Shown here piece after piece: positions 35,977-45,911 of a stretch of DNA of 64,000 nucleotides. The notes under the pieces are model-generated. The model searched no databases. It was given only the letters and a program-made list of their open reading frames with translations, and was not told the DNA's origin. Source of the DNA: Sphingomonas sp. GTDB taxonomy: Bacteria; Pseudomonadota; Alphaproteobacteria; Sphingomonadales; Sphingomonadaceae. Position 1 is the stretch's first letter; each line of letters opens with the position of its first letter. Made by a program: the position numbers and the translations under genes. The DNA is taken from contig NZ_JAIEPC010000043.1 in NCBI RefSeq assembly GCF_019749955.1, positions 1-64,000 on the forward strand. Direction: 5' to 3'.

Positions 35977-36897
35977 ATGGCGGGACCGCAGATGACAGCC
36001 TATCGGGCGCAGACGGGCTATGATCCGATCGATGCGGTCCGCTACGGACGCGAGACCGTGATCGATCCGTTTCAGCACCGCGCGACCGACATCCTGATGT
36101 ACCGCATGATTGGCAACGGCAATGCCGGCATGCTGACCGAAGCCGTGCGGGGAACCGGCGAGCCCGACCTGCTGTTCCTGTTCCCCGGGACAGGCAACCC
36201 CGCCCAAGGAAAGATTGCCGGCACGCCGTTCGTCATGGAGCCGCATCGTCGGTTGCGCGCGACCTTTATTCCCCGCGATATCGATACGTCGATCCAATTC
36301 ACCGCAGCGGCGCGCTCGAGCAATTTGATGTTCCCGCAAGGCTATCTCGACCGGCTGGTCGCCGAGGAGTGCAACAGTGGCCTGGTGCCCAAGCTGTTCA
36401 TCGACGACGTCAGGCTGGCCGGTTTGATCCAGATGCTTGAGGCCGAGATTGCGACGCCCGGCTTTGTTTCGGCGATGATGATCGAGGGGCTGACGCGGGC
36501 GATTGCGTCAATCCTCGTCCAGATCAATCAGGACAAGCTGACGCATGAGGCCGAGCGCATCTACCTGCCCGCCTGGAAGCTGCGCCGCGTCGACGACTAT
36601 ATTGAGGCGAACCTTGATCGGAACATTCGCCTCGGCGATCTCGCGGCGTTGACCGGCTTGTCGGTGTTCCATTTTTCGCGCGTGTTCAAGCGCGCGACGG
36701 GGTCGACGCCCTATCATTACGTGTTCGAGCGCCGCATTGCCTATAGCTGCAAGTTGTTGGCCGCAGGCGATCTCGACATGGTCAATGTCGCCGGTGCGTG
36801 CGGCTTTGCCAATCAGTCGCATTTTACCAGCGCCTTCACCAAGGCGATGGGCATCTCGCCGGGACGCTATCGCCGCAACCTGCGTTTCTCGCACTGA
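35977..36897 (+). CDS. AraC family transcriptional regulator, paralogue 1
   Basis: A 306-aa regulator with a C-terminal double helix-turn-helix (LGDLAALTGLSVFHFSRVFKRATG and CGFANQSHFTSAFTKAMG) and an N-terminal effector or dimerisation domain. A strong ribosome site GGAGGG precedes ATG 35977. The N-terminal domain carries the AGTPFVMEPHRRLRATFIP block shared with the next two regulators. It may control the ATP-grasp/oxidoreductase pair just upstream. Confidence 0.9.
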   Translation: MAGPQMTAYRAQTGYDPIDAVRYGRETVIDPFQHRATDILMYRMIGNGNAGMLTEAVRGTGEPDLLFLFPGTGNPAQGKIAGTPFVMEPHRRLRATFIPRDIDTSIQFTAAARSSNLMFPQGYLDRLVAEECNSGLVPKLFIDDVRLAGLIQMLEAEIATPGFVSAMMIEGLTRAIASILVQINQDKLTHEAERIYLPAWKLRRVDDYIEANLDRNIRLGDLAALTGLSVFHFSRVFKRATGSTPYHYVFERRIAYSCKLLAAGDLDMVNVAGACGFANQSHFTSAFTKAMGISPGRYRRNLRFSH

Positions 36898-37013
36898 TCG
36901 CGATCATGTGCTGCGCCCGGGCACGGTAGAAGCAGCGCACGCAGCAAAATCCGAAAGAGACCGGTCGGGTCGATCGCTAGGTCGCCCGGAAAGGGCGCGG
37001 GGGTAGTGCGCGA

Positions 37014-37928
37014 CTAAGCGCGATGATGGCGCCGGTACCGACCCGGCGAAATGCCCGCCGCTTTGCTGAACGCCGCCGTGAAATGCGACTGATTGGCAAA
37101 ACCGCAAGCCGCCGCGACATGACCAAGGTCGAGACTTTCGTCGAGCAACAAGGCGCGGGCGCGGTCGATCCGGCGATCGCGCACAAAGTGATAGGGCGTC
37201 ACGCCCACGGCTTGCTTGAATACGCGGGCAAAATGGAACATCGACAAGCCGGCCTCGGCGGCAAGGTCGGCAAGCGCAATCCCCTGCGTCAGATTGGACT
37301 CGATAAAGTCGATGACCCGACGCAATTTCCATTTTGGCAGATGGATCTTGTCCGCCTCCAGGTTGATTTCCGACGGGTCAATGCCGATCAGCCGCGCGGC
37401 GATGGCGTGGCTCAACCCCTCGACCATCGCGCGGGTGACAAACCCCGGCTGAACGATTTCGGCTTCCAGCATGTAGAAGAGCTGAATCAGGTTTTTGTCG
37501 GGGCCGTACAGGATCGGGCGAAAGCTCTGACAAATCCGATCTTCGAGCAGCGACTGAAGATAGCCTTTGGGAAACATCAGATTGGATGAGCTGGCGGACG
37601 CAGCAAAGGTAACGCTCGCGTCGGCGCCGGACGGCGTGAAGGTCGTGCGCAGGTCATGATGCGGCTTGATCGCAAAAGGGGTGCCGGCAACCTTGCCGAC
37701 CGCACCGATACCGGTGCCGCGCGACAGATAGAATAAATCGGGCGCGTCACCGCCGCGCGTGGCTTCGCTCATGCCCGCGGCGCCCTTCGCGCCTGACATG
37801 CGATACAACACGATGTCCGATTCCTGATGATGATGCGGCACCACGCGTGCGGCCTGCTCAAAGCGAATCTGGCTCGTCGGCGCATAGCCAGTTTGCGATC
37901 GGTATACGGTGGTCGATTGCTCTGTCAT
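37014..37928 (-). CDS. AraC family transcriptional regulator, paralogue 2
   Basis: A 304-aa paralogue of the neighbouring regulator, with ALADLAAEAGLSMFHFARVFKQ and CGFANQSHFTAAFSKAAG as the two DNA-binding helix-turn-helix units and AGTPFAIKPHHDLRTTFTP in the N-terminal domain. I chose ATG 37928, preceded by GGAGGG, over the longer frame to 38015. It is convergent with paralogue 1 and tandem with paralogue 3. The near-identical lengths (304-306 aa) support local gene duplication. Confidence 0.9.
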   Translation of the reverse strand: MTEQSTTVYRSQTGYAPTSQIRFEQAARVVPHHHQESDIVLYRMSGAKGAAGMSEATRGGDAPDLFYLSRGTGIGAVGKVAGTPFAIKPHHDLRTTFTPSGADASVTFAASASSSNLMFPKGYLQSLLEDRICQSFRPILYGPDKNLIQLFYMLEAEIVQPGFVTRAMVEGLSHAIAARLIGIDPSEINLEADKIHLPKWKLRRVIDFIESNLTQGIALADLAAEAGLSMFHFARVFKQAVGVTPYHFVRDRRIDRARALLLDESLDLGHVAAACGFANQSHFTAAFSKAAGISPGRYRRHHRA

Positions 37929-38208
37929 TGCCGCCCTCCGCTCCGCTGGCATCATCGCGAGTCGTGGTTGCCCGCCTCTGAACACCGACCCATTTTGGCC
38001 GATTTCAGACGTCAATGTGACATAAGGGCACCGACCGAAGCAATTGACGTGACGCGCGCAGGCTTTACCCGCCGCAAAGATCGAAAAATCAGCCCGACCG
38101 TTCAGGGGCGGTTTGGCTTCAGCTCAAACAGTTGCTCCGCCGTGCGGCGTCGGCAATTTGGAGATGCGGTGAATAGCAAGATTTCGAAAAAAAGCGTTCG
38201 ATGCGGCA

Positions 38209-39126
38209 TTATTGGCGATTATTGCGGCGGAATCGACCTGGGGACATGCCAACAGCCTTGGTGAATGCGGCGGTAAAATGCGACTGGCTGGCAAATCCGC
38301 ACTTTAGCGCGAGTTGTGACAATTCGAGATTGTCCTCCAGCAGCAGGACGCGACTGTGTTCGATGCGGCGATCACGCACATATTGATAAGGGGTGACGCC
38401 CGTCGCTTGCCTGAACACGCGCGCAAAATGGAAGGTCGACAACCCGGCCACCGACGCCAAATCGCTAAGACGCACGTCATCCTCTAAATGGCCTTGGATA
38501 TAGTCGATTACCCGCCGCAGTTTCCAGTTCGGCAGGACGATGTGGTCGGCCTGATCGTTGATCGGGTGCAGGTCCAAACGCTGCAATGCCACGCTGATGG
38601 CGCGGCTCATCCCCTCGACCAGCATTGAAGACGCAAAGCCCGGCGAAGCGATTTCTGCCTTCAATGCCTGTGCAAACTGGATCAATTGTCCATGGGGGTG
38701 AAACAGGACGGGGGCCATCTCGCGGAATTTGGTGCAGTCTGGCGACAAATTGGCCAGCAACCCATTGGGAAAATTCAGGCCAAATGTTTGGGACGTTGGA
38801 TTATAAACAACATGGCTGTCGGTTCCATGTGGGGTAAATGTGGCACGCACCGCGTTACTGGGTTGCACTGCAAACGGCGTCCCGGCAAATTTGCCAAACG
38901 CCCTTTCCCCCGAACCGCGCGTGATCATCAACATGTCCGGTTGGGCTTCAACTCGCCCGGACACCATCAACTCGTTGGTCCGGGCTGGTTGGACGACGTT
39001 GAAGAGGGTTACGCCCGTATCGCTGTGTTCAAAAAAGTCGAAACCCGGCCGATCAAGATCGGTATTGAGGCGCGCGGGCATTTCCGCTTCGCGCTGCGCG
39101 TTCAATCCTTGGTTTGGCGTGGACAT
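38209..39126 (-). CDS. AraC family transcriptional regulator, paralogue 3
   Basis: A 305-aa third paralogue. The C-terminal AraC helix-turn-helix pair is LSDLASVAGLSTFHFARVFRQ and CGFASQSHFTAAFTKAVG; the N-terminal domain has AGTPFAVQPSNAVRATFTP. ATG 39126 follows a G-rich ribosome site. Its coding sequence is visibly less GC-rich than that of paralogues 1 and 2, so it may have a different recent history. The target and effector are unknown. Confidence 0.9.
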   Translation of the reverse strand: MSTPNQGLNAQREAEMPARLNTDLDRPGFDFFEHSDTGVTLFNVVQPARTNELMVSGRVEAQPDMLMITRGSGERAFGKFAGTPFAVQPSNAVRATFTPHGTDSHVVYNPTSQTFGLNFPNGLLANLSPDCTKFREMAPVLFHPHGQLIQFAQALKAEIASPGFASSMLVEGMSRAISVALQRLDLHPINDQADHIVLPNWKLRRVIDYIQGHLEDDVRLSDLASVAGLSTFHFARVFRQATGVTPYQYVRDRRIEHSRVLLLEDNLELSQLALKCGFASQSHFTAAFTKAVGMSPGRFRRNNRQ

Positions 39127-39300
39127 CTGCTCAACCCCCCCCGGACGAGATATCTGGTTGCGGAGCATTGACTGGCACCAAATTGCTACGCGACGAGACC
39201 GTCTACGTCGGGGAAATCGTATGTCTTACGCTTGCAATCAACCCGGTAATGGCGAGCATAGGGAGAGAAACAGCAAGAAACTGCAACAATCGCTGCCAGG

Positions 39301-41361
39301 TTAACCGGGACAATTCGCCTTCAGCTCTTCCAGCCAAACCGTCGCGACGCCGTCGCTCGGCGCGCGCCAGTCGCCGCGCGGGCTTAGCGCCCCACCGCCC
39401 GAGACTTTCGGGCCATTGGGCAGCGCTGAGCGCTTGAACTGGCTGGTGGTAAAGAAACGGAACAGGAATTCTTCGAGCCATTTTCGGATCGTCGGCAGAT
39501 CATAGCTGTGCCTTGCCGCGCTCGGGAAACCGCGTGGCCAGCGGCCCTTCGCGACATCGTTCCAGGCATGCAGCGCGAGAAAAGCGATCTTCGACGGCGG
39601 CAGCCCCTGGCGGATCGTGTAGTGCAGGAAGAAGTCGTGCAGCTCATAGGGGCCGATCCGCTCTTGCGTGCTCTGGATCGCGCCGCTTGCATCAGCGGGG
39701 ACCAGTTCGGGCGAGATTTCGGTCGCGAGGATCGCTTCGAGCACGCGGTCGGTCTCGGCATCCCAAAAGTCGGTCGCGATCGTCCAGCGGATCAGATATT
39801 GGATCAGCGTCTTGGGCACGCCGGCGTTGACGCCGTAATGGCTCATGTGATCGCCGACGCCGTACGTGCACCAGCCTAGCGCGAGTTCGCTCAAGTCGCC
39901 GGTGCCGACGACCAAGCCATTATGCTGGTTGGCGAGCCGGAACAGATAATCGGTGCGCAGGCCCGCCTGCACATTTTCGAAGGTGACGTCGTAGATTTTG
40001 TCACCCTTCGCGAACGGGTGGCCGATATCGTCGAGCATCTGTTGCGCGGCGGGGCGAATGTCGATCTCGTCGCCCGCCACACCCAGCGCGCGCATCAGCG
40101 CCCAGGCGTTTTCCTTGGTGTGGTCGCTCGTCGCAAAGCCGGGCATGGTATAGCCGAGCACATGATCGCGCGGGATTTTCATCCGGTCGACGGCTTTGAC
40201 CGCGACGATCAACGCATGCGTCGAATCGAGCCCGCCCGAAATGCCGATGACGAGTCGTTCGGTGCGCGATGCCTCGATCCGCTTCATCAGCCCTTCGACC
40301 TGGATGTTGAAGGCTTCGTAGCAATCGGCGTCGAGCCGCTCGGGCGTGTTGGGGACGAAGGGGAAGCGGCGCAGGTCGCGCTGGAGCCCGACATCGGCGA
40401 AGTCGGGCTTGTGCTCGAAAGTGATGCGGCGGAACTCGTACTCGGGGTCGCCCGCGAGGCGTGCGGCGTCGTTGAAGGTACCGTTGCGCATCCGCTCGAT
40501 CCGCAGCCGCGCGACGTCGATGTCGGCGACGATCGTGTCGGCCTCGCAGCGGAAGCGCTGAGACTCTTTCAGCAGATCGCCGTTTTCGTAGATCAGGCTC
40601 TGGCCGTCCCAAGCGAGATCGGTGGTGCTTTCGCCCGGCCCCGAGGCCGAGAAGACATAGGCGCAGATCGCGCGTGATGATTGCGCCGAGGCGAGCATCG
40701 CGCGGTCGCGTGCCTTGCCGATCAGGATGGGCGAGGCGGAGAGGTTGCTGCAGATATAGGCCCCCGCGAGCGCGCCGGTGGTCGAGGGCGGGGTGGGGGA
40801 CCAGAAATCCTCGCAGATTTCGGTATGGAACACGAAATGCGGCAAGTCGCTCGCGGCAAAGATCAGGTCGGTGCCGAACGGCACGCGTTGCCCGGCGAGG
40901 TCGATTTCCATGCCGGTGAGGCCAGCGCCGCTCGCGAACCAGCGTTTTTCGTAAAATTCGCGGTAATTGGGCAGGAAGGTCTTGGGCACGACACCGAGGA
41001 TGCGCCCGCGCGCGATGGCGATGGCGCAATTATAGAGTCGCCCGTTGCGCGGGATTGCGGCACCCACGAGCATCACTGTCGCGAGCTTGGCGGTCGCGCT
41101 CGCGAGCCGGGCGATCGCGGCGTCGGTCGCGCTGTGCTGGGCGGCCTGCATGTGCAGGTCGTCGATCGCGTAGGACGACATGTTGAGTTCGGGAAAAACG
41201 ATCAGGTCGACGCCGTTCGCCGCCGCCTTTTTGACCAGATCGATCGCGGCTTCCGCATTGGCGGCAGGCTCGCCGACGGTCGCGCGTGGCGTGGTCGCGG
41301 CGACGCGCACCATTTCATGGGCGTGGATCGAATAGAAGCGGTGGGTGCGCGATTTGGCCAT
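39301..41361 (-). CDS. nadE: Glutamine-dependent NAD+ synthetase
   Basis: A 686-aa cytosolic enzyme making NAD+ from nicotinate adenine dinucleotide with glutamine as nitrogen source. The N-terminal nitrilase domain shows the Glu-Lys-Cys triad in FPELNMSSY, VPKTFLPNYREFYE and TEICEDFW. The C-terminal synthetase domain has the PP-loop ISGGLDSTHAL and later segments (VVGTGDLSELALGW) typical of the family. The length fits the long, two-domain form. It is transcribed alone on this strand after the acylase gene. Confidence 0.96.
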   Translation of the reverse strand: MAKSRTHRFYSIHAHEMVRVAATTPRATVGEPAANAEAAIDLVKKAAANGVDLIVFPELNMSSYAIDDLHMQAAQHSATDAAIARLASATAKLATVMLVGAAIPRNGRLYNCAIAIARGRILGVVPKTFLPNYREFYEKRWFASGAGLTGMEIDLAGQRVPFGTDLIFAASDLPHFVFHTEICEDFWSPTPPSTTGALAGAYICSNLSASPILIGKARDRAMLASAQSSRAICAYVFSASGPGESTTDLAWDGQSLIYENGDLLKESQRFRCEADTIVADIDVARLRIERMRNGTFNDAARLAGDPEYEFRRITFEHKPDFADVGLQRDLRRFPFVPNTPERLDADCYEAFNIQVEGLMKRIEASRTERLVIGISGGLDSTHALIVAVKAVDRMKIPRDHVLGYTMPGFATSDHTKENAWALMRALGVAGDEIDIRPAAQQMLDDIGHPFAKGDKIYDVTFENVQAGLRTDYLFRLANQHNGLVVGTGDLSELALGWCTYGVGDHMSHYGVNAGVPKTLIQYLIRWTIATDFWDAETDRVLEAILATEISPELVPADASGAIQSTQERIGPYELHDFFLHYTIRQGLPPSKIAFLALHAWNDVAKGRWPRGFPSAARHSYDLPTIRKWLEEFLFRFFTTSQFKRSALPNGPKVSGGGALSPRGDWRAPSDGVATVWLEELKANCPG

Positions 41362-41426
41362 AAAGCCGCCAATAAGGCGCTTTCCCCGACAAGGCCAGTG
41401 AGCGCTCCCGGCTTAGCGGGCTCGTT

Positions 41427-43601
41427 TTAGCGGCCGGGGTGATACTGCCGCTCAATATGCCCGGTCAGCTCGCTGGGCCAGAAATAGACCGGGCGAAGCG
41501 CGCCCGTGGCGTAGCGCGTCGCCTGATCGTTGAAATGCTTTGAGGCCGGGTCGCCGCTTTCGCCGCCCGCCGTAACGGCAACGGCGCGCACCTGCGGGCC
41601 GAATTCGACCACCGCGACGAAGCTGTTGCCGCTGGTGCCATAATAGCGCTTGGTGCCCGGCCAGGCGTGCGCGCCGAACGAGGCGAGTGAGCCCCATTGC
41701 GCCGAAGCAAAGGCGACCGGCGTGCTCGGCTTGGCATCGTCGAATTTTTGCACGATCGCCGCATCATTGCGTTGGAAGCGGTTGATCTCGCCCCACGGCA
41801 CTTCGGCCGAGCCGAAATCGGCGGTGAGCCGGTCGACGGCGACGCCGAGAGCCTTGAGCTTGCGCGCGGGACTGGCGGCTTCCATCGCGCGGTAATGCGC
41901 AAGCCCTGCGGTTTCGAGCTGGAGATCGGGGATGGTCTCCCCCCACAACGCCTCGCCCCAGAAAATCGCGAGCGAGGTTGCAACCGAGTCAGCGGCCCAG
42001 CGGCGATCCCAACCCTTGAGCAGCGCGACCGGTTTGGCGAGTTTCGCCTTGTCGGCGCCATCGGGCAGCGCTTCCCACGCCGTCACAAGGCCGGGGATCA
42101 GCGGATCGAACGCGTTGAGGTGCGGATCGAAGGCGAGCGCGCGCAGCCCCTCGATCGTCAGGCCGTTCGCCGGGGTGAGTAGAGCCGTCGCGTGCAGCCC
42201 GCGCGGATTTTCGCCTGCGGTGTCCATATAGCGCGGGAAGGCGCTTGCCTTGGGGCTGTCGGGTCCGGCCGCCGACCACGGCCAGTCGTTGGTGTTCATC
42301 ACCCAGCCCACGGGCGGCGTGGCGGCTTTGGGTAATTCGCTCAGCGCGTGCAGCCCCTGCCAATCGGTCGCCGGATCGCTGCCATCGACGGGCTTGCGGT
42401 AATCGAAGCGATCATCGCGCTTGGGCACGAATTGCGGGTGGAGATAGGCAATCGCGCCCTTGTCGTCGGCGAACAACGTGTTGTTCGAACTGTTCGCACG
42501 GCGCTCGGCGACTTTGAGGAAGCTCGCGAGATCGCTCGCCTTGGTGCGCAGGAAGCTTTGCTCCAGCGCGGCCATCGGCTTGTTCATCAGCGCAAAAGCG
42601 ATCCATTTGCCGCCCGTGCTGCGCGTAATCGGGCCGTGATGCGTGGCGAAGGTGGTGAAGCGTCGCATCGCGAGCATGCCGTCGGCGCGCCGGTACGACA
42701 GAGTGATCGGCTTGACCTTCACCGGGCGCAACTCGCGGCCATAGCGGTAAAAGCGCTTGCCGGCCTGTTCGACGATCGTCTCGGCGAATTCGTCGACCGA
42801 ATCGACGCCGCTCGACGTGTGCATCCACCCGGCGTGGGCGTTGAAGCCCTGGTAGATGAAGAACTGACCCCAGGTCGCGGCGCCATAGGCGTTCAGCCCC
42901 TGGTCGCTCGACACTTGCTGTTCGGAGCGGAAGAAGAAGCTGGTGTGCGGATTGATCAGCAGCAGCGCATGGCCATCCTTGGTGCGCGACGGCGCGATGG
43001 CGATGCCGTTTGATCCCTGCGGCTCGCGATAGGTGCGGGGGTCGGGATCATTCATCGCGAGTTGCTTGCCGCCATAAAAGGCCGCGAGCTGGCGCAGGTT
43101 GACGCGTTCGATGTCGCCGCCGATCGACCCTTCGGAGAAAGCGAGCGCCATCCACGGCTCGAAATGCTTGATCACACGCGGGCGGACATTGGGGTGCGTG
43201 AACAGATAATAGTTCAGCCCATCGGCCCAGCTACGCATCAACGCCTGGAGCCAGGCGGGGCTATCGGCATGTTGCTGCCGCAGCGTGGCGGGATCGAGGT
43301 AGAGCCGCTGGCGCAGGTCCTGCCAGATCGCCTTCTCGCCCTCCGCCTCGGCCAGCCGCCCGAGCGCGACGAGATAATTGGTCTCGACGCGGTTGAAGTC
43401 GTCTTCGGCCTGGGCATAGATCATCCCGAACACGGCATCGGCATCGGTCGGGCCATGGACATGCGCGATCCCCCAATCGTCGCGGATGATCGTCGTGCGC
43501 TGCGCGGTCGCGGCCCAGCGCGCACGCTCGATTGTGTCGGTCTGGCCGAAAGCGGGGCTGGCATAGGCGAGGGCGGCGAGCGCGACGGGGAGCATTTTCA
43601 T
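41427..43601 (-). CDS. Penicillin acylase family protein (secreted Ntn hydrolase)
   Basis: A 724-aa periplasmic amidase precursor. A signal peptide (KMLPVALAALAYASPAFGQ) directs export. Autoproteolysis should free Ser197 in QGSNGIAIAP as the N-terminal nucleophile of the beta chain, giving an alpha chain of about 175 residues. Family members include penicillin and cephalosporin acylases and acyl-homoserine-lactone acylases, so it could act on quorum signals, beta-lactam side chains or lipopeptides. ATG 43601 is chosen as it begins the signal peptide. Confidence 0.9.
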   Translation of the reverse strand: MKMLPVALAALAYASPAFGQTDTIERARWAATAQRTTIIRDDWGIAHVHGPTDADAVFGMIYAQAEDDFNRVETNYLVALGRLAEAEGEKAIWQDLRQRLYLDPATLRQQHADSPAWLQALMRSWADGLNYYLFTHPNVRPRVIKHFEPWMALAFSEGSIGGDIERVNLRQLAAFYGGKQLAMNDPDPRTYREPQGSNGIAIAPSRTKDGHALLLINPHTSFFFRSEQQVSSDQGLNAYGAATWGQFFIYQGFNAHAGWMHTSSGVDSVDEFAETIVEQAGKRFYRYGRELRPVKVKPITLSYRRADGMLAMRRFTTFATHHGPITRSTGGKWIAFALMNKPMAALEQSFLRTKASDLASFLKVAERRANSSNNTLFADDKGAIAYLHPQFVPKRDDRFDYRKPVDGSDPATDWQGLHALSELPKAATPPVGWVMNTNDWPWSAAGPDSPKASAFPRYMDTAGENPRGLHATALLTPANGLTIEGLRALAFDPHLNAFDPLIPGLVTAWEALPDGADKAKLAKPVALLKGWDRRWAADSVATSLAIFWGEALWGETIPDLQLETAGLAHYRAMEAASPARKLKALGVAVDRLTADFGSAEVPWGEINRFQRNDAAIVQKFDDAKPSTPVAFASAQWGSLASFGAHAWPGTKRYYGTSGNSFVAVVEFGPQVRAVAVTAGGESGDPASKHFNDQATRYATGALRPVYFWPSELTGHIERQYHPGR

Positions 43602-43708
43602 GGTCGCGGAGCCTAACGAGGCGACCCTTGGGCGGCAACCGCAGCATTGGCGTTGGCGCAACGATCGGGGAACGCTGGCGCCGGGTGCAGGGCAGGGATA
43701 AGCGCCCG

Positions 43709-44626
43709 TCAGGCGCGACGTTCGCCGAACGAGCGGACGAACAGCGGGATTTCGGGCAGGCGCAAATCCGCAATAAAGCCCGCCAGCTCATCGCGCGCGG
43801 CGCCGCGCAGACGCCCGATTCCACGAATATATTTGAGGTCGAGATGGGTCAGGCCGAGCAGGAACAGCTCGCGGTAAGCCACACGTTCGGCGAGACCCTG
43901 ACCGACGCGGAAGCCGCAGGCCGAGGCGAGCTCCTCCAGCGCATCTTCGAACCGCTGGTCATTCTGGCTGCCGACCCGGCGCATGCGGTTGGGCATCACC
44001 ACCCAGTTGAGCGCGCGCATCCCGTGCCGCGCCCGCGCGTCGCGCAGCGCGTTGACGAGCGCCGCGAAGCAGCCCTGCGCCTCAAGCTTTGAATAATCCG
44101 CGCGGAAGCGGCCCAGCAGATCGAGATCGACGAAGGAGCCGTTGACCGGGGTGACCAGCGTATCGGCGAGCGCGATCGCCCGGCGCGCGATCGGCGAATC
44201 ATGGCCCGCCGCGTCGATAACGATGAAGTCGCTGTCCCAACCGATCCGCGCCAGCTCTTGGCACAATTGCGCGCCATTTTGCTGACGCAGGACGCCGCAG
44301 AGCGGCATCGGCAGCGCAACCCCCAGGCTACGCGCGGTCGCCTCGCGATTCGTGAGCGAGCGCGCGAGCGTCTGCTGGCGATAGTCGAGATCGAAACCGG
44401 TGACCCGGTATCCCGCACCCGCCAGCGCCGCACAGGTGTGGAACGCGAGCGTTGATTTGCCGACACCGCCTTTTTCATTTGCAAAAACAATGATGTGGCC
44501 GGCGGTGCGGGGGCGCGCGGCAATGTCGCGGACGACCAGATTGGGGTCTTCGTCGTAGAATTCGCTGAATGCGGATACCGTCGCTGGCCGAAGTCGTCCG
44601 ACACTCAAGGCCAGTTCAGCGCCCAT
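43709..44626 (-). CDS. mipZ: MipZ-like ParA family division-plane ATPase
   Basis: A 305-aa Walker-type ATPase. The deviant Walker A NEKGGVGKST lies at about 50-59, with FDLDYRQQTLARSLTNRE after it, a pattern like alphaproteobacterial MipZ, and VIDAAGHDSP as the Walker B region. MipZ forms gradients on DNA and blocks FtsZ assembly away from mid-cell. The ~40-residue N-terminal extension before the ATPase is unusual; a later start is possible but no clear one is seen. The gene stands alone, without parB nearby. Confidence 0.8.
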   Translation of the reverse strand: MGAELALSVGRLRPATVSAFSEFYDEDPNLVVRDIAARPRTAGHIIVFANEKGGVGKSTLAFHTCAALAGAGYRVTGFDLDYRQQTLARSLTNREATARSLGVALPMPLCGVLRQQNGAQLCQELARIGWDSDFIVIDAAGHDSPIARRAIALADTLVTPVNGSFVDLDLLGRFRADYSKLEAQGCFAALVNALRDARARHGMRALNWVVMPNRMRRVGSQNDQRFEDALEELASACGFRVGQGLAERVAYRELFLLGLTHLDLKYIRGIGRLRGAARDELAGFIADLRLPEIPLFVRSFGERRA

Positions 44627-44799
44627 CTACCCCGGCCTCCGGCCAGACCGGCGCCCCGCGCACCCGATTCGGCAACCAAATGCTAACCACAAAAGCGGCG
44701 GAAGTCCTGCCATTTCGCTTGGGTAACGGTATGAACCCATCGGCAGGCTGCCCCGAATTGGGGCGCCCGTGCTATCTCAGCGTCGTTCAGCTCCCGGGA

Positions 44800-45891
44800 T
44801 TATGCTCCGGCATCGGCGACCATCGTCAAAGACTCCGTATCGGCCCCCATTTCTGGCGCCGCTGTCGGGTGCGGCGCGGGGGTTGCGGAGAAGCGCGGGG
44901 CGGGGGCGGGCTGCGTTGCGCCGGCCACGCGGACAAAAGTTTCGCGCGCGGCATTATGCGGGTGCAGCGGCGCCTCGCGCATCGCCAGCACCGGGGCGAA
45001 GCAGATGTCGGTTGCTTCCATGATTGCGCACCAGTCATCGCGGGTTTTGGTCGCAAAGATCGCCGTCAGCTTGGCCTTGAGCGCGGGCCAGGCCGTGCGA
45101 TCATGCTGGCGGTCAAAATCGGGATCATCGGCGACACCAGCCGCCGCACGCAGCAGCGCGTAAAATTGCGGCTCGATCGATCCGATCGCAACGAATCTGC
45201 CGTCGGCGCAGGCATAGGTGTCGTAAAAGGGCGCGGCGCCGTCGAGCAGATTCACCCCCGCTTCGTCGCGGTTGATCCCGGCTTCGAGCATGTGCCAGCT
45301 CATGCCGCTGAGCAGCGCCGATCCGTCGGTCATTGCGGCGTCGATCACCTGGCCCGGCGCGCCGTTCTTCACCGCGAGCAGGGCGGCAACCATACCAAAG
45401 GCGAGCAGCATGCCGCCGCCACCGAAATCGCCGACATAGTTGACCGGCGGCACTGGCCGTTCGCCCGCGCGGCCGATCGTGTGGAGCACGCCCGACAGCG
45501 CGATATAGTTGATGTCGTGCCCTGCGGCCAGTGCGTAGGGGCCGGTTTGCCCCCAGCCGGTCATGCGGCCGAACACAAGCTTCGGATTATCGGCGAGGAG
45601 GACATCGGGGCCGAGTCCAAGCCGTTCCATCACGCCGGGACGAAAGCCCTCGATCAGGCCATCGGCGCCGCGGCACAGATCGCGCGCGGCCGCGACACCT
45701 TCAGGCGTCTTCATGTCGAGCACCACTGATCGGCGATTGCGCGACAGCGCGTCGCGCGGATCGAGCCGCGCACCGGGGCGATCGATCCGGATCACCTCGG
45801 CGCCGTGGTCGCCGAGCATCATGCCGCAAAAAGGCGCGGGGCCGATGCCGGCGAATTCGATGATCCGGATGCCCGATAATGCGCCTGCCAT
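44800..45891 (-). CDS. CaiB/BaiF CoA-transferase (alpha-methylacyl-CoA racemase-like)
   Basis: A 363-aa family III CoA-transferase. It starts with [32 protein letters not shown], then [14 protein letters not shown] and the [19 protein letters not shown] signature, and closely follows the layout of alpha-methylacyl-CoA racemases that invert the 2-methyl centre of branched acyl-CoA. The last ~40 residues are Pro/Ala-rich and probably disordered. ATG 45891 is preferred to the GTG/ATG two codons upstream. Confidence 0.87.
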   Translation of the reverse strand: MAGALSGIRIIEFAGIGPAPFCGMMLGDHGAEVIRIDRPGARLDPRDALSRNRRSVVLDMKTPEGVAAARDLCRGADGLIEGFRPGVMERLGLGPDVLLADNPKLVFGRMTGWGQTGPYALAAGHDINYIALSGVLHTIGRAGERPVPPVNYVGDFGGGGMLLAFGMVAALLAVKNGAPGQVIDAAMTDGSALLSGMSWHMLEAGINRDEAGVNLLDGAAPFYDTYACADGRFVAIGSIEPQFYALLRAAAGVADDPDFDRQHDRTAWPALKAKLTAIFATKTRDDWCAIMEATDICFAPVLAMREAPLHPHNAARETFVRVAGATQPAPAPRFSATPAPHPTAAPEMGADTESLTMVADAGA

Positions 45892-45911
45892 GCCCAACCT
45901 CTCCCCGTTGC

